Notes: a model not told the origin generated them from the sequence alone. A DNA stretch of 64,000 nt from Pseudomonas prosekii (GCF_900105155.1 NZ_LT629762.1:1364001-1428000); one strand, 5' to 3'; counted from the first letter of the stretch, positions 1-9,865 are shown. Translations and numbers: made by a program.

Positions 1-129
1 ATAGCTCGACACGCCGTAGGAAATCAGCCGCTCGGCACCTTCGCCGCGCATCTGGCGCTCGACGAACGGTTCGATCATGCCGTGCTCTTGCGCCATGCGG
101 CGAATCCACTTGTCCGATTTGATGCTCAT
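1..129 (-). CDS. dcd: dCTP deaminase, N-terminal 43 codons (runs off the window)
   Basis: The reverse strand encodes a 43-residue N-terminus beginning [20 protein letters not shown], which is characteristic of bacterial dCTP deaminase. The enzyme converts dCTP to dUTP in the cytosol for thymidylate synthesis. Only the start is present, because the gene continues leftwards out of the window, so the catalytic part cannot be judged. The ATG complement is at 127-129. The gene is divergent from the cold-shock gene to its right. Confidence 0.9.
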   Translation of the reverse strand, partial: MSIKSDKWIRRMAQEHGMIEPFVERQMRGEGAERLISYGVSSY

Positions 130-485
130 GGCGGGGTTGTCCTGAATAGCGAGGTGGAAAAATTCTGTCCGGCATCTTACTAGGCGCACGCCCCGGGTTC
201 AAAGTGCGAGAAATAATTCTCGGCGATCCCCCGTGATTACCGGGGCTTGGCGCCGATCCGATGCACCGTCAGTCACGAAATCAGAGAAACATTCGCACGA
301 AGCATTGGCACGTTCTGCAAAAAGGGTTAAGGTGGCGCCACTGTGCTGCTTGTGTCACTGAGAATCTCTACACGATATGTTGAATTTCGATCCAACCATC
401 TACAAGAATTTTTCCTGCTCTTTGCACTCAGTCTCGGCCAGGGTTCTTCCTGCGTCGCAGTTATCTTTGTTCAAGGAGTTACACC
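130..485. other. Intergenic region with long cold-shock-type leader
   Basis: No gene is seen in these 356 bases. The right half, from about 330, is AT- and pyrimidine-rich and runs into the cold-shock gene with the ribosome site CAAGGAGT at about 473-480. Cold-shock genes of this family usually have long structured leaders that act as thermosensors, and this stretch is most simply that leader. I could not fix a transcription start. A dcd promoter must lie in the left half, but I see no clear consensus. Confidence 0.5.
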
Positions 486-695
486 ATGTCTAATCGCCAA
501 ACCGGTACCGTTAAGTGGTTCAACGATGAAAAAGGCTTCGGCTTCATCACTCCACAATCCGGTGACGACCTGTTCGTTCACTTCAAAGCAATCCAATCCG
601 ACGGCTTCAAAAGCCTGAAAGAAGGCCAACAGGTTTCTTTCATCGCTACCCGCGGTCAGAAAGGCATGCAAGCTGAAGAAGTTCAAGTTATCTAA
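486..695 (+). CDS. Cold-shock protein, CspA family
   Basis: This 69-residue single cold-shock domain protein is an OB-fold that binds single-stranded RNA and DNA and acts as an RNA chaperone. Both nucleic-acid-binding motifs are visible: RNP1 as KGFGFI (residues 16-21) and RNP2 as DLFVHF (residues 28-33). Length is normal for the family. A ribosome site precedes the ATG by about 6 bases and a strong terminator follows. Pseudomonas has several paralogues (CspA, CapA, CapB), and I cannot say from sequence alone which one this is or whether it is cold-induced. Confidence 0.95.
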   Translation: MSNRQTGTVKWFNDEKGFGFITPQSGDDLFVHFKAIQSDGFKSLKEGQQVSFIATRGQKGMQAEEVQVI

Positions 696-713
696 CTTGT
701 ACTTGCTTTAGTA

Positions 714-746
714 AAAAGCCCCGCCCTCAAAAGCGGGGCTTTTTTG
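714..746 (+). terminator. Rho-independent terminator of the cold-shock gene
   Basis: The arms AAAGCCCCGC and GCGGGGCTTT are separated by a short loop and followed by a T tract, 18 bases after the stop codon. Confidence 0.93.
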
Positions 747-827
747 TGGGCGAGTGTTTTTGCCTTACGCCACAGCGCCCTCCTTCTATATGATTCGCCA
801 CCTGGAAAATCACATGGAAGCAGCAGG

Positions 828-2255
828 ATGCCGTTCAACCAATGGAAAACCCTGGGCGCAGCACTGATCGCCCTCTCGTCGCCCTTCTCGATTCACGCCG
901 ATCCCCGCCCCGACCACCCGACCATCATCGTCGGCATGAACACCCACGCGACCTATCTCGCCAAAGGCCCTGACGCTCAAGGCGCCTCGCAGCTACAGCT
1001 GCGCGCGGCAGTGTTACTGCAACTCTCGACCGAACACGCTTGCGGCAGCAATGAGGTTTACCTCACACCGGAATCAGTGGGCGTGCCCAACGAATCGTTC
1101 GGCCGACTGATCGACGAAGTGCAGCAATTGATCGACGACGAAACCCCGTTGCTGATAACGCTCTCGGAATGTGACGGCAAACGCGCATTTTTCGAGAAAG
1201 TCCGCGCCTGCACGCCGGAAGAATGCGCCCAACTGACCACATCGCTGGTGGACGGCAAGCTGTATCTGGACGAGGAATACGCACCGACCAGCAAGGGCCA
1301 GGCGACGTTCTACCTGCCGATGCCACTGACCTACGATAAAAAGCACAAAGCCTGGCACGCCAAAATCCAATACGCGGAAACCGGCACCCTGCGCCGCGAC
1401 TACTTCGTCGACGCCGAGGACTTCGTCTCGGGCAAACCCGTTCTGGAATCGAAAACCTATTACCCAAACGGCAAAATCGGCCAGACCTTGAAGTACGACT
1501 TGCAGGGCAACCCTCAAGGTGAAGTGCTCAGCTATTCCGACAGCGGCGTACTGACCAAGCGCTCTCATTACCTGGACGGTCAATTGGAAGGCCGGGAAAC
1601 CACTTATCACGACAACGGCAAAGAAGCCGAGGCCTATAACTGGTATCAGGGCAAACGCGTCGACGGCGAATACCTGGAACATGACGAAAACGGCGCAGTG
1701 ATTGGCCGGATCAGTTATCGCAACGACGTCCCGGACGGCCCAGCCCTGAGTTATTACCCCAACGGCAAACTCAAGGACAGCAGCACCTTCGTCGCGGGCC
1801 TGGCACAGGGCGCCAGCACGTCTTACTTCGAAGACGGCTCCGTGCGCAGCACGCGCAACAACGTCGACAGCAGCCCGGACGGTTGCGTCATCAGCTATTA
1901 CGCCGACGGCAAAGTCGAGGAAAAGCAGTTTTTCGAAAAACAGGTGCAGCGCAGTTACGCCACGTGGAACGCGCAAGGCGTGCAAACCGTGCAATGGCAA
2001 TGGGACGAGAAGCACCGCGAACAGGGTGATTTCAAGGAGTGGTATCAGAGCGGGCAGTTGAAGGACCACCGCATCTACAAGGACGGCAAACTCCAGGGCC
2101 CGGCCATCACCTGGTTTGAAAACGGCCAGATGAGCTCATCGGTCGATTACGTCGAGGGCCGCGAGCAAGGCGTGATGCACATGTGGAAACAGGACGGCAG
2201 CCCGAATGGCGAATGCCGTTACGAGGCCGGTGTGCGTCAGGGTGAATGCACTTAA
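828..2255 (+). CDS. Exported YwqK/MORN-repeat protein
   Basis: This 475-residue protein has an N-terminal signal peptide ending near SPFSIHA, so it is probably periplasmic or outer-membrane associated. From about residue 200 it consists of tandem 20-25-residue repeats built on YYPNGKI, YHDNGKE, YYADGKV and WFENGQM cores. These are the MORN-like/YwqK pattern of 'antitoxin YwqK family' proteins. The family name is historical and does not establish an antitoxin role. The ATG at 828 was chosen because the signal peptide starts there; an in-frame upstream start at 744 would bury it. No toxin gene is adjacent. A bidirectional terminator follows. Function is unknown, but the repeats suggest a binding surface. 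Confidence 0.75.
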   Translation: MPFNQWKTLGAALIALSSPFSIHADPRPDHPTIIVGMNTHATYLAKGPDAQGASQLQLRAAVLLQLSTEHACGSNEVYLTPESVGVPNESFGRLIDEVQQLIDDETPLLITLSECDGKRAFFEKVRACTPEECAQLTTSLVDGKLYLDEEYAPTSKGQATFYLPMPLTYDKKHKAWHAKIQYAETGTLRRDYFVDAEDFVSGKPVLESKTYYPNGKIGQTLKYDLQGNPQGEVLSYSDSGVLTKRSHYLDGQLEGRETTYHDNGKEAEAYNWYQGKRVDGEYLEHDENGAVIGRISYRNDVPDGPALSYYPNGKLKDSSTFVAGLAQGASTSYFEDGSVRSTRNNVDSSPDGCVISYYADGKVEEKQFFEKQVQRSYATWNAQGVQTVQWQWDEKHREQGDFKEWYQSGQLKDHRIYKDGKLQGPAITWFENGQMSSSVDYVEGREQGVMHMWKQDGSPNGECRYEAGVRQGECT

Positions 2256-2282
2256 GCCCTATCGCCCCCCAAAAAAAAGCAA

Positions 2283-2318
2283 AAAAAAATCGCAGCCTCA
2301 GTGGCTGCGATTTTTTTG
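2283..2318. terminator. Bidirectional terminator between convergent genes
   Basis: The perfect stem AATCGCAGCC / GGCTGCGATT is flanked by an A tract on the left and a T tract on the right, so it can stop transcription from both the YwqK-like gene and the DUF481 gene. Confidence 0.92.
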
Positions 2319-2331
2319 ATCTGTCAGCTAG

Positions 2332-3339
2332 TTACCAAGCCACGCCAAACCCTGCGGTGTAGCGCGTCTTGTTCAAATCGGCGTCATTGGTGCCGCTGAT
2401 GACATCGCGCTCAGCCTTGAGGTTAAGCGAAGCCCACTCGGTGACCTTGTAGCGCAAGCCCAATTCGGCATCCAGCGAGTAATCGGCTACGCCGGACAGC
2501 GGCTTGCCCAGTTCGCCGTTGGTGAAGAACTCGACTTTCTTGCCAATCAGGTAACGGTTGTAATCCCACTTCATCGCGACCGAATAGAAGTCGTCCTTGC
2601 CGCCATCGCTGTATTCGTAATCGGTGCGGTTGAGCAGCGAACCCAGCGAGAACGCGCCCAGTTCGTTATCCCAGAATTGATAACCCGGACCGGTACCGAC
2701 GACGCGCTGACGGGACAACTCTTCAACCTTGTCGCGTTTGTAGTTCAAGCGACCCTGCCAGTACCAGTGATCGGTCAGGAAGCGGTCGAGGGAATATTCG
2801 GCGCGCCAATTGTCGGTGGTGACCACGTCGTCCTGGAATTCGCGGTTGTACTCGCCTTCGGCAATGTGCCGCCAGCGACCATGGCGCGCGGAAGTCTTGA
2901 AGCCGACGTCGTAATCATCGGTGTCCTTCTCGGCGCGCTGATAGTCCAGCGCCATGTCGACATTGCCCTTCCACACCAGATCTTCGACCACCGGTTTAGG
3001 CTTGAGAATCTGCTGGATACTCGCCAACTCGACGGTTTTCGGCGCTTCGCCATTGGCCAAGGTGACTTTGCCATCCTCGGCGGCTTGCAGCGATTTGGCC
3101 TTCTCGCCGTTGTAGGCGTCTTGCTTGACCAGCAGTTCCTGGTCGCTTTCCAGGGTTTTCACCTGCTTCCAGTCAATCGGGATAGCGCCGGCGTATGCGG
3201 TCTGGATCAGCAGTTTGCCGCCATCGAACACGGTGATCTTACCGCTTAATTTGTCACCGTTTTTCAACCATACGGTGTCGGCGAGCAAAGGCGTGGAAGC
3301 ACTGAAGACAGCGAGGCACAACAAGGTTCTGGACAACAT
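2332..3339 (-). CDS. DUF481-family outer-membrane protein
   Basis: This 335-residue exported protein has a signal peptide (MLSRTLLCLAVFSASTPLLA, cleavage before DTVWLKNGDKL). The next 80 residues form a small beta domain common at the N-terminus of this family. From about residue 115 the sequence alternates aromatic and polar residues in long beta-strand pattern and ends AGFGVAW with a terminal aromatic, as expected of an outer-membrane beta barrel (DUF481, YdiY-like). Ligand and role are unknown. It is a single gene, convergent with the YwqK-repeat gene. Confidence 0.8.
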   Translation of the reverse strand: MLSRTLLCLAVFSASTPLLADTVWLKNGDKLSGKITVFDGGKLLIQTAYAGAIPIDWKQVKTLESDQELLVKQDAYNGEKAKSLQAAEDGKVTLANGEAPKTVELASIQQILKPKPVVEDLVWKGNVDMALDYQRAEKDTDDYDVGFKTSARHGRWRHIAEGEYNREFQDDVVTTDNWRAEYSLDRFLTDHWYWQGRLNYKRDKVEELSRQRVVGTGPGYQFWDNELGAFSLGSLLNRTDYEYSDGGKDDFYSVAMKWDYNRYLIGKKVEFFTNGELGKPLSGVADYSLDAELGLRYKVTEWASLNLKAERDVISGTNDADLNKTRYTAGFGVAW

Positions 3340-3504
3340 AAGCGGATCGAAGGCTCTGGTTTGCGAAAAAAAGTCGGCATTATCCCTAGGAATAACGCGC
3401 TAGCAAGGACTGACCCGACTAATTCTATTGAGTTCATTTCTCAATTGGCACCGCAGGCTCTAATCTGGCGGCGATAAAAACCCATTTCCTCAGGTATTGC
3501 GGAC

Positions 3505-3858
3505 GTGAACGACGTAACCAGCGAAACCGAAAGCCCGGCGCAAATCCGACGCACGGCACTCTATTTGACCCTGGCTCAAGTGCCCGAGGGCAAAGTCGTC
3601 AGTTACGGGCAACTGGCGCAATTGGCCGGACTCGGCCGGGCCGCGCGCTGGGTCGGGCGCACCTTGAGCCAATTGCCCGGCGACACCACCCTGCCCTGGC
3701 ATCGCGTGCTCGGTGCCGGTGGGCGAATCAGCTTGCCGGTGGGCAGCGCTTCCGGCGATGAACAACGCGCGCGTTTGCGCACCGAAGGCGTCAGTGTCCT
3801 GAACAATCGTGTTGATATTCAGCGTCATGGCTGGCGCCCGGTAGAGCACAGCGGTTAG
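3505..3858 (+). CDS. Alkyltransferase-like (ATL) DNA-repair protein
   Basis: This 117-residue protein matches the C-terminal DNA-binding domain of O6-methylguanine-DNA methyltransferase, with GKVVSYGQLAQLAG as the helix-turn-helix. The active-site motif PCHRV is replaced by PWHRV (about residues 66-70), so the alkyl-accepting cysteine is missing. That is the hallmark of ATL proteins, which bind O6-alkylguanine without repairing it and hand the lesion to nucleotide-excision repair. The start is GTG at 3505. ampG begins 43 bases downstream on the same strand. Confidence 0.88.
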   Translation: MNDVTSETESPAQIRRTALYLTLAQVPEGKVVSYGQLAQLAGLGRAARWVGRTLSQLPGDTTLPWHRVLGAGGRISLPVGSASGDEQRARLRTEGVSVLNNRVDIQRHGWRPVEHSG

Positions 3859-3901
3859 AGTGCGCGCTTTGTTTCCGTAATCTTGAGGCAGACTCCAGCC
3901 C

Positions 3902-5461
3902 ATGCCCCGTAAAACCTGGCGCGCCGCGCTCGCCGCCTATGCCAGCCCTTCAACACTTGTGCTGTTGTTGCTTGGTTTCGCCGCCGGCCTGCCCTACATG
4001 CTGGTGTTTTCGACGTTGTCAGTCTGGTTGCGTGAAGCCGGTGTGGCTCGCGAAACCATCGGTTATGCAAGCCTCATCGGTTTGGCCTACGCCTTTAAAT
4101 GGGTGTGGTCGCCGCTGCTCGATCAATGGCGCCTGCCGCTGCTCGGCAAACTCGGCCGCCGCCGCTCGTGGCTGGTGCTTTCGCAATCATTGGTGATCCT
4201 CGGCCTGATCGGCATGGGCTTCTGCGATCCGCAGAAGCATCTGTCCTGGCTGATCGCGATTGCCGTGGTTGTCGCATTCGCCTCGGCCACGCAAGACATC
4301 GCGGTCGATGCCTATCGCCTGGAAATCGCCGACGACAGCCGCCAGGCCGCCCTCGCCGCCAGCTACATGTCCGGTTATCGCATTGCTGCGCTGCTGGCGA
4401 CTGCGGGCGCGCTGTTCTTCGCCGAAGGTTTTGGCTCCACCGGTTTCAACTATCAACATTCGGCGTGGGCCGGCACTTATGTGCTGTTCGGCGCGCTGAT
4501 GATTCCTGCGCTGCTGACCACGCTGTTCATGCGCGAGCCGCCAGTGCCGCTGCGCACTCAGTTGCAGGCCGGGCGCTACAGTTTTGTCCATCAATTGGCG
4601 TCGGTGTTTGTCCTGATCGTGCTGCTGGTATCCGTGCCGGCCATGTTCACTCAGCTCTACAACACCGATTTCGCCAGTGTGCTGTTCGGCGCCGAAAGCC
4701 TGCTCGACCTGCTGCTCGAAGACCGCGCGTTCCTGCGCGCAATCCTCTACATCACGTTGACCGCCATGTGCCTGTCAGCCATGGGCCGCCGTGGTCTGGC
4801 GCCGGTGCTGACGCCGATCAACGACTTCATTCTGCGTTACCGCTGGCAGGCCTTCCTGCTGCTCGGGCTGATCGCGACGTATCGGATGTCCGACACAGTG
4901 ATGGGCGTGATGGCCAACGTCTTTTATATCGACCAGGGTTTCACCAAGGACCAGATTGCCAGCGTCAGCAAAATCTTCGGTCTGATCATGACGCTGGTCG
5001 GCGCCGGCATGGGCGGTTTGCTGATCGTGCGATTCGGCATTTTGCCGATCCTGTTGATCGGCGGCATCACGTCGGCGGGCACCAACCTGCTGTTCCTGAT
5101 GCTGGCGGACATGGGGCCGGACCTGAACATGCTGATCCTGACCATTTCCCTCGACAACTTCAGCTCGGGTCTGGCGACTTCGGCGTTCGTCGCTTACCTG
5201 TCGAGCCTGACCAACCTCAAGTTCTCCGCCACCCAATACGCCCTGCTCAGCTCGATCATGCTCTTGCTGCCGCGCCTGATCGGCGGTTATTCCGGGGTCA
5301 TGGTGGAGAAATTCGGCTATCACAACTTCTTCCTGATCACCGCCCTGCTCGGCGTTCCGACGCTGCTGCTGATCGCCCTGCACTGGTTCCAGGAGAGCCG
5401 CCGGGCCGGCCCAAAGCCGACACCTGAACCGGCACAGACGCCGGTCGCGGATCAGCCGTAG
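3902..5461 (+). CDS. ampG: AmpG-type muropeptide permease
   Basis: This 519-residue major-facilitator protein has about 12-14 hydrophobic helices. The N-terminus [20 protein letters not shown] followed by WLREAGV is typical of AmpG. AmpG imports GlcNAc-anhydroMurNAc muropeptides across the inner membrane for cell-wall recycling, which also sets the inducer level for AmpC beta-lactamase. Length is close to E. coli AmpG (491) and shorter than PAO1 AmpG. The C-terminal tail is proline-rich. The gene starts 43 bases after the ATL gene and proS follows 130 bases later. A paralogue (AmpP type) cannot be excluded. Confidence 0.87.
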   Translation: MPRKTWRAALAAYASPSTLVLLLLGFAAGLPYMLVFSTLSVWLREAGVARETIGYASLIGLAYAFKWVWSPLLDQWRLPLLGKLGRRRSWLVLSQSLVILGLIGMGFCDPQKHLSWLIAIAVVVAFASATQDIAVDAYRLEIADDSRQAALAASYMSGYRIAALLATAGALFFAEGFGSTGFNYQHSAWAGTYVLFGALMIPALLTTLFMREPPVPLRTQLQAGRYSFVHQLASVFVLIVLLVSVPAMFTQLYNTDFASVLFGAESLLDLLLEDRAFLRAILYITLTAMCLSAMGRRGLAPVLTPINDFILRYRWQAFLLLGLIATYRMSDTVMGVMANVFYIDQGFTKDQIASVSKIFGLIMTLVGAGMGGLLIVRFGILPILLIGGITSAGTNLLFLMLADMGPDLNMLILTISLDNFSSGLATSAFVAYLSSLTNLKFSATQYALLSSIMLLLPRLIGGYSGVMVEKFGYHNFFLITALLGVPTLLLIALHWFQESRRAGPKPTPEPAQTPVADQP

Positions 5462-5591
5462 GAAAGATCTTCAATGGCGGGAGGATTCCCGCCATCGAGC
5501 CACACCGCCGGCCGCACTTCTGTACGTCAGCAGATCTCGCCCGTACAATGCTCCGTCATTTCTAGTCATCAGCAACCGACAACGGCCAACC

Positions 5592-7307
5592 ATGCGCACC
5601 AGTCAATTTTTGCTCGCCACACAGAAAGAAACGCCTTCCGACGCGGTCGTGATCAGCCACCAGCTGATGCTGCGCGCCGGCATGATCCGCAAACTCGCCT
5701 CGGGCCTGTACACCTGGCTGCCGATGGGCTTGCGAGTAATGCGCAAGGTCGAAGCCGTCGTTCGTGAAGAAATGAACGCCGCCGGCTCGCTCGAAGTGTT
5801 GATGCCGAGCACTCAGCCGGCTGAACTGTGGCAGGAATCCGGTCGCTGGGAAGAGTACGGCCCTGAGCTGCTGCGCTTCAAGGATCGTCACGGTCGCGAT
5901 TTCTGCGCCGGCCCGACCCACGAAGAAGTGATCACCGACCTGATGCGCAACGAGTTGAGCAGCTACAAACAGCTGCCGATCAACGTGTTCCAGATCCAGA
6001 CCAAATTCCGTGACGAAATCCGTCCACGCTTCGGTTTGATGCGCGGCCGCGAATTCATCATGAAGGACGCCTACTCCTTCCACGCGGATCAGCCATCGCT
6101 GCAGGTCACTTACGATCGCATGCACCAGGCCTACTGCAATATCTTCACGCGCCTGGGCCTGAAGTTCCGTCCTGTGGAAGCCGACAACGGCTCGATCGGC
6201 GGCGCCGGTTCCCACGAGTTCCACGTACTGGCCGAGTCCGGCGAAGACGATATCGTCTTCAGCAACGGTTCCGAGTACGCGGCGAACATCGAGAAGGCCG
6301 AAGCAGTGCCGCGCGAAACCTCCCGCGCTGCGCCTGCCGAAGAGCTGCGGCTGGTCGACACACCTAACGCCAAGACTATTGCGCAACTGGTCGAAGGTTT
6401 CGGTCTGCCGATCGAAAAAACCATCAAGACCCTCGTGGTTCACGCCGAAGAAGCGGGCAAGCTGATTGCCCTGATCATCCGTGGCGACCATGAGCTGAAC
6501 GAAATCAAGGCATCCCAGCAGCCAGGCGTTGCCAGCCCGCTGGTGATGGCGTCCGAGAGTGAACTGCGCGACGCGATTGGCGCCGGTGCCGGCTCCCTCG
6601 GCCCGTTGAACCTGCCGCTGCCGATCATCATCGACCGCTCGGTTGAACTGATGAGCGACTTTGGCATTGGCGCCAACATCGACGACAAGCACTACTTCGG
6701 CGTGAACTGGGAGCGCGATCTGCCGGTTCCAACCGTGGCCGATCTGCGCAACGTTGTCGCTGGCGACCCGAGCCCGGATGGCCAGGGCACCCTGGAAATC
6801 AAGCGCGGCATCGAAGTCGGGCACATCTTCCAGCTGGGCAACAAGTACAGCAAAGCGATGAAGTGCGAAGTGCTGGGCGAGAACGGCAAGCCGGTGACCC
6901 TGGAAATGGGTTGCTACGGCATCGGCGTTTCCCGCGTGGTGGCTGCGGCCATCGAGCAGAACAGCGACGACAAAGGGATTATCTGGAGCGATACCCTCGC
7001 CCCCTTCCAGATCGCTTTGGTGCCACTGCGTTACGACAACGAACAGGTTCGCGAAGCCACTGACACGCTGTACGCGCAATTGACCGCGGCCGGTTTCGAA
7101 GTGCTGCTGGACGATCGTGACAAGAAAACCAGCCCGGGCATCAAGTTCGCGGACATGGAGCTGATCGGCATTCCTCACCGGATCGTGGTCAGTGACCGCG
7201 GCCTCGCCGAAGGCAACCTGGAATACAAGAGCCGCACCGAGGCCGAGGCGCAAGCGCTGCCGGTCGCTGACGTGCTGTCCTTCCTCCAGGCGCGTATCCG
7301 CCGCTGA
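5592..7307 (+). CDS. proS: Prolyl-tRNA synthetase, bacterial type with editing domain
   Basis: This 571-residue class II aminoacyl-tRNA synthetase charges tRNA-Pro. It begins [20 protein letters not shown]. The class II catalytic core follows (for example [18 protein letters not shown] near residue 140). An inserted YbaK-like editing domain at about residues 230-390 ([23 protein letters not shown]) clears Ala-tRNA-Pro. The core resumes with [20 protein letters not shown], and the anticodon-binding domain closes the protein (about 475-571). Length is normal. The lipoprotein gene starts 17 bases later and is probably co-transcribed. Confidence 0.97.
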   Translation: MRTSQFLLATQKETPSDAVVISHQLMLRAGMIRKLASGLYTWLPMGLRVMRKVEAVVREEMNAAGSLEVLMPSTQPAELWQESGRWEEYGPELLRFKDRHGRDFCAGPTHEEVITDLMRNELSSYKQLPINVFQIQTKFRDEIRPRFGLMRGREFIMKDAYSFHADQPSLQVTYDRMHQAYCNIFTRLGLKFRPVEADNGSIGGAGSHEFHVLAESGEDDIVFSNGSEYAANIEKAEAVPRETSRAAPAEELRLVDTPNAKTIAQLVEGFGLPIEKTIKTLVVHAEEAGKLIALIIRGDHELNEIKASQQPGVASPLVMASESELRDAIGAGAGSLGPLNLPLPIIIDRSVELMSDFGIGANIDDKHYFGVNWERDLPVPTVADLRNVVAGDPSPDGQGTLEIKRGIEVGHIFQLGNKYSKAMKCEVLGENGKPVTLEMGCYGIGVSRVVAAAIEQNSDDKGIIWSDTLAPFQIALVPLRYDNEQVREATDTLYAQLTAAGFEVLLDDRDKKTSPGIKFADMELIGIPHRIVVSDRGLAEGNLEYKSRTEAEAQALPVADVLSFLQARIRR

Positions 7308-7324
7308 CACCAGATAGAGAAGTC

Positions 7325-8278
7325 ATGTTCAAGCGAAACACCTTAGGCCTCGGTGGTGCCGCCCTGTGCGGCACCCTGCTGGTCAGCGGTTGCGCCAATC
7401 AAATGTCGCAACGCAGCGAGCACGAGGAACGTGTCGAGCGCAAATTGCTCGATCACAGCCTGCAGATCGATGTCGGTGAGCCCAAGGTGCTTGAGCTGCC
7501 GCAACGGCGAGTGAAAATCCACGAGCAGAAATCCTTCGAAGTCACCGAGTTCGAGGTTACGCGCCATTACGACCGCTATACGCCTTACCAACCTTGGCGG
7601 GAGGTCTACGAGATCCCGCTGGGGATGGTCGCGGTGGTGGCAGGTGTCGGCGCGAACGTGGTCAATGTGTTCGCCCTCGGCAACCTGCCGGACAGCGTGA
7701 CCAAGGATTGGCTGAGCTACGGTTTCGCCGGGATCAACCCGTTCATGAACGTGCAGTCTCACGGCCGCGCCCAGCAAAACCTCGCCGGCATCGACGAAGT
7801 TCAGCTGGACAAGCGCACCGAATATTCGAGCCTGCCGTGGAGCGAACGCCCGGTGCAGGTCAAGGCTGGCAAAGAAACCTTCGAACTGAACACCGACAAG
7901 AACGGCGTGTTGCGCCTGAACCTGTTGGACAGTCCGTTCGCCGAACATGACATCAATCATCTGAGCCGGCTGCTGATCACCGTCGCCGACGCCCAGGACG
8001 ACGTGCACACTGACTCGTCCCTGGCGGTCAGCAGCGGTTTGCGCGGCAAACTGCTCGAAGCGCATGGCTTGATTTACGACGATCTTGAAGACGACGAAGT
8101 GAGCCAGTGGGTACACCGGGTCAAACGTCTGTCGGAATTGGGCCTGGAAGAAGAAGCCAGTGAGCTGGAGCAAAGCCTGATCGAGCTGACGCGCAACGAT
8201 CCGGAGCTGCAAACCGAATTCCTCAAGTCATTGACCAAGGATGCCGGGCGACTGGTGGCGGATCCGAATCCGAATTAA
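7325..8278 (+). CDS. Conserved lipoprotein of unknown function
   Basis: This 317-residue protein has a lipoprotein signal: the hydrophobic stretch GLGGAALCGTLLVSGC with a lipobox at Cys23. There is one further hydrophobic segment near residue 100 (MVAVVAGVGANVVNVFALG). The rest is charged and helical, with an acidic C-terminal third. I recognise no catalytic motif. It lies directly behind proS on the same strand and ends at a REP pair shared with the convergent dinB. Confidence 0.7.
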   Translation: MFKRNTLGLGGAALCGTLLVSGCANQMSQRSEHEERVERKLLDHSLQIDVGEPKVLELPQRRVKIHEQKSFEVTEFEVTRHYDRYTPYQPWREVYEIPLGMVAVVAGVGANVVNVFALGNLPDSVTKDWLSYGFAGINPFMNVQSHGRAQQNLAGIDEVQLDKRTEYSSLPWSERPVQVKAGKETFELNTDKNGVLRLNLLDSPFAEHDINHLSRLLITVADAQDDVHTDSSLAVSSGLRGKLLEAHGLIYDDLEDDEVSQWVHRVKRLSELGLEEEASELEQSLIELTRNDPELQTEFLKSLTKDAGRLVADPNPN

Positions 8279-8286
8279 AGGCAAAA

Positions 8287-8356
8287 GCTTCGCGGGCAAG
8301 CCTCGCTCCTACGGGTATCGTGTTTTCCTGTAGGAGCGAGGCTTGCCCGCGAAAGC
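8287..8356. repeat. REP palindrome pair (GCGGGCAAGCCTCGCTCCTA type)
   Basis: Two inverted copies of a 20-bp unit, CGCGGGCAAGCCTCGCTCCT and its complement, surround a 19-base loop. This is one of the two REP families in the window and sits between convergent genes, where it may also act as a terminator. Confidence 0.9.
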
Positions 8357-8387
8357 GTCCTCACATTCACCGCATCAAAACCTGTCG

Positions 8388-9449
8388 CTACCGTTCAAAC
8401 AACTCCATCTGCTCAAACCCTCCGCGCAAATCCTCCAACCGCACCCCGACCCCCAACAACCGCACCGGTTTGCCGCCGCGATTGAACGCCTGGGTCAATA
8501 ACAACTGATAACTGCCCAGATCCCGCCCTGCCCCGGCCTGTTCCAGCGTGGTTTGCGTGAAGTCATGGAATTTTACTTTGACGAACGGTTTGCCCGGCCG
8601 ATAGCTGCTGTCGATCCGCGCCATGCGTCCGGCCAGGGTCTCGAGCAATTCGGGGAGTTTATCCAGACAACTGCGCAGATCCGGCAGATCGACGTCGTAG
8701 GTATTTTCGACGCTGATCGACTGCCGACGGTTGTCGTTGTGCACCAGTCGCTCATCTATCCCACGCGCCAGGCTCCAGAGTCGCTCACCAAAGCTGCCGA
8801 ATTCCCGCACCAGCGCCAATTTATTCCACTCCCGCAAATGCGCGCAATCGACGATGCCGAGCCGCCCGAGCTTGTCGGCGGTGACCTTGCCCACGCCGTG
8901 CAACTTGCTCACCGGCAAACCGCTGACGAAATCCTCGACCTGATCGGGCGTAATCACGAACAGGCCGTTGGGCTTTTTCCAGTCACTGGCGATCTTCGCC
9001 AGAAATTTGTTCGGCGCCACGCCAGCAGACACGGTGATGTGCAGTTGATTCGAGACGCGACGGCGGATGTCCTGGGCAATGCGCGTGGCGCTGCCGCCAA
9101 AATGCGCGCTGTCGGACACGTCGAGGAAAGCCTCATCGAGGGAAAGCGGTTCGATAAGCTCGGTGTAATCGGTGAAGATCGTGTGAATTTCCTTCGATGC
9201 TTCTCTATAGGCGTCCATTCGCGGCTTGACGATGGTCAGGTCCGGGCACAGCTTCAAGGCATGCCCGGACGACATCGCCGACCGCACGCCATAGGCCCGC
9301 GCTTCGTAGTTACAGGTCGCAATGACGCCGCGCCGGTCCGCCGAACCACCCACCGCCAGAGGCTTGCCGGCCAGGCGCGGGTCATCACGCATCTCGATGG
9401 CGGCGTAAAAACAGTCACAGTCGACGTGGATGATTTTGCGTTGAGTCAT
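8388..9449 (-). CDS. dinB: DNA polymerase IV
   Basis: This 353-residue Y-family translesion polymerase shows the catalytic metal motifs DCDCFYAAIE (residues 8-17, after MTQRKIIHV) and SLDEAFLDVS (about residues 102-111), then helix-hairpin-helix motifs (GVGKVTADKLGRLGI) and the little-finger domain. The ATG at 9447-9449 was chosen because DinB proteins start a few residues before the first catalytic motif; the reading frame is open for a further 27 codons upstream without family similarity. A LexA-type box lies about 70 bases upstream, so SOS induction is expected. It ends at a REP pair. Confidence 0.96.
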   Translation of the reverse strand: MTQRKIIHVDCDCFYAAIEMRDDPRLAGKPLAVGGSADRRGVIATCNYEARAYGVRSAMSSGHALKLCPDLTIVKPRMDAYREASKEIHTIFTDYTELIEPLSLDEAFLDVSDSAHFGGSATRIAQDIRRRVSNQLHITVSAGVAPNKFLAKIASDWKKPNGLFVITPDQVEDFVSGLPVSKLHGVGKVTADKLGRLGIVDCAHLREWNKLALVREFGSFGERLWSLARGIDERLVHNDNRRQSISVENTYDVDLPDLRSCLDKLPELLETLAGRMARIDSSYRPGKPFVKVKFHDFTQTTLEQAGAGRDLGSYQLLLTQAFNRGGKPVRLLGVGVRLEDLRGGFEQMELFER

Positions 9450-9517
9450 ATAAAAGCGGTGTTCTTGGCGGATAAATACGGCGTTAACGCGCCGGGCCGG
9501 CAGTATCTCACTGACAC

Positions 9518-9533
9518 CTGTATATAGCACCAG
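9518..9533 (-). promoter_or_regulatory. LexA (SOS) box of dinB
   Basis: CTGTATATAGCACCAG fits CTG-N10-CAG with an AT-rich centre beginning TATATA, 69 bases upstream of the dinB start codon. LexA control of dinB is known in Pseudomonas. Confidence 0.85.
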
Positions 9534-9708
9534 TACTCTGAATCTTCTTTATTACGCGCAGGAAAAGGCGCGATGAATTTGTTTTCTCAATCGAACGCCC
9601 CCCTCCAATAGAGCTGCAGCCCTTGCCATGCCTGCCTTGTAGCGCTTTCACCCGCCCCTTTCCAATGCTAAGCGATTGAACAACAAGCGTTTTTCTTCAC
9701 ATTGAAGG
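9534..9708. other. Intergenic region between dinB and the first tRNA
   Basis: Beyond the LexA box and the tRNA promoter I see no gene or strong hairpin here. Confidence 0.4.
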
Positions 9709-9736
9709 TTGACACCCTCGCGCTGCGCTGTAGAAT
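9709..9736 (+). promoter_or_regulatory. Promoter of the first initiator tRNA
   Basis: The -35 box TTGACA (9709-9714) and -10 box TAGAAT (9731-9736) are 16 bases apart, and the tRNA begins 14 bases after the -10 box. The same arrangement precedes the second copy. Confidence 0.85.
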
Positions 9737-9749
9737 GCCGACACACAGA

Positions 9750-9826
<77 letters not shown>

Positions 9827-9835
9827 AACATCAAG

Positions 9836-9865
9836 AAAGGCTACTCGAAAGAGTGGCCTTTTTTG
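9836..9865 (+). terminator. Terminator of tRNA-fMet copy 1
   Basis: The arms AAGGCTACTC and GAGTGGCCTT surround a GAAA loop and are followed by a T run, 10 bases after CCA. Confidence 0.9.

Noticed and set aside
828..2255. YwqK-repeat protein as half of a toxin-antitoxin pair
   Set aside because: The label comes from the family name only; no candidate toxin is adjacent and the protein is exported.
4099..5427. 442-codon frame within ampG on the same strand
   Set aside because: It is Arg/His/Ala-rich without motifs, while ampG in the other frame shows clear membrane helices.
5474..5500. Perfect hairpin ATGGCGGGA/TCCCGCCAT after ampG as a terminator
   Set aside because: No T tract follows, so it is not a convincing intrinsic terminator; left unassigned.
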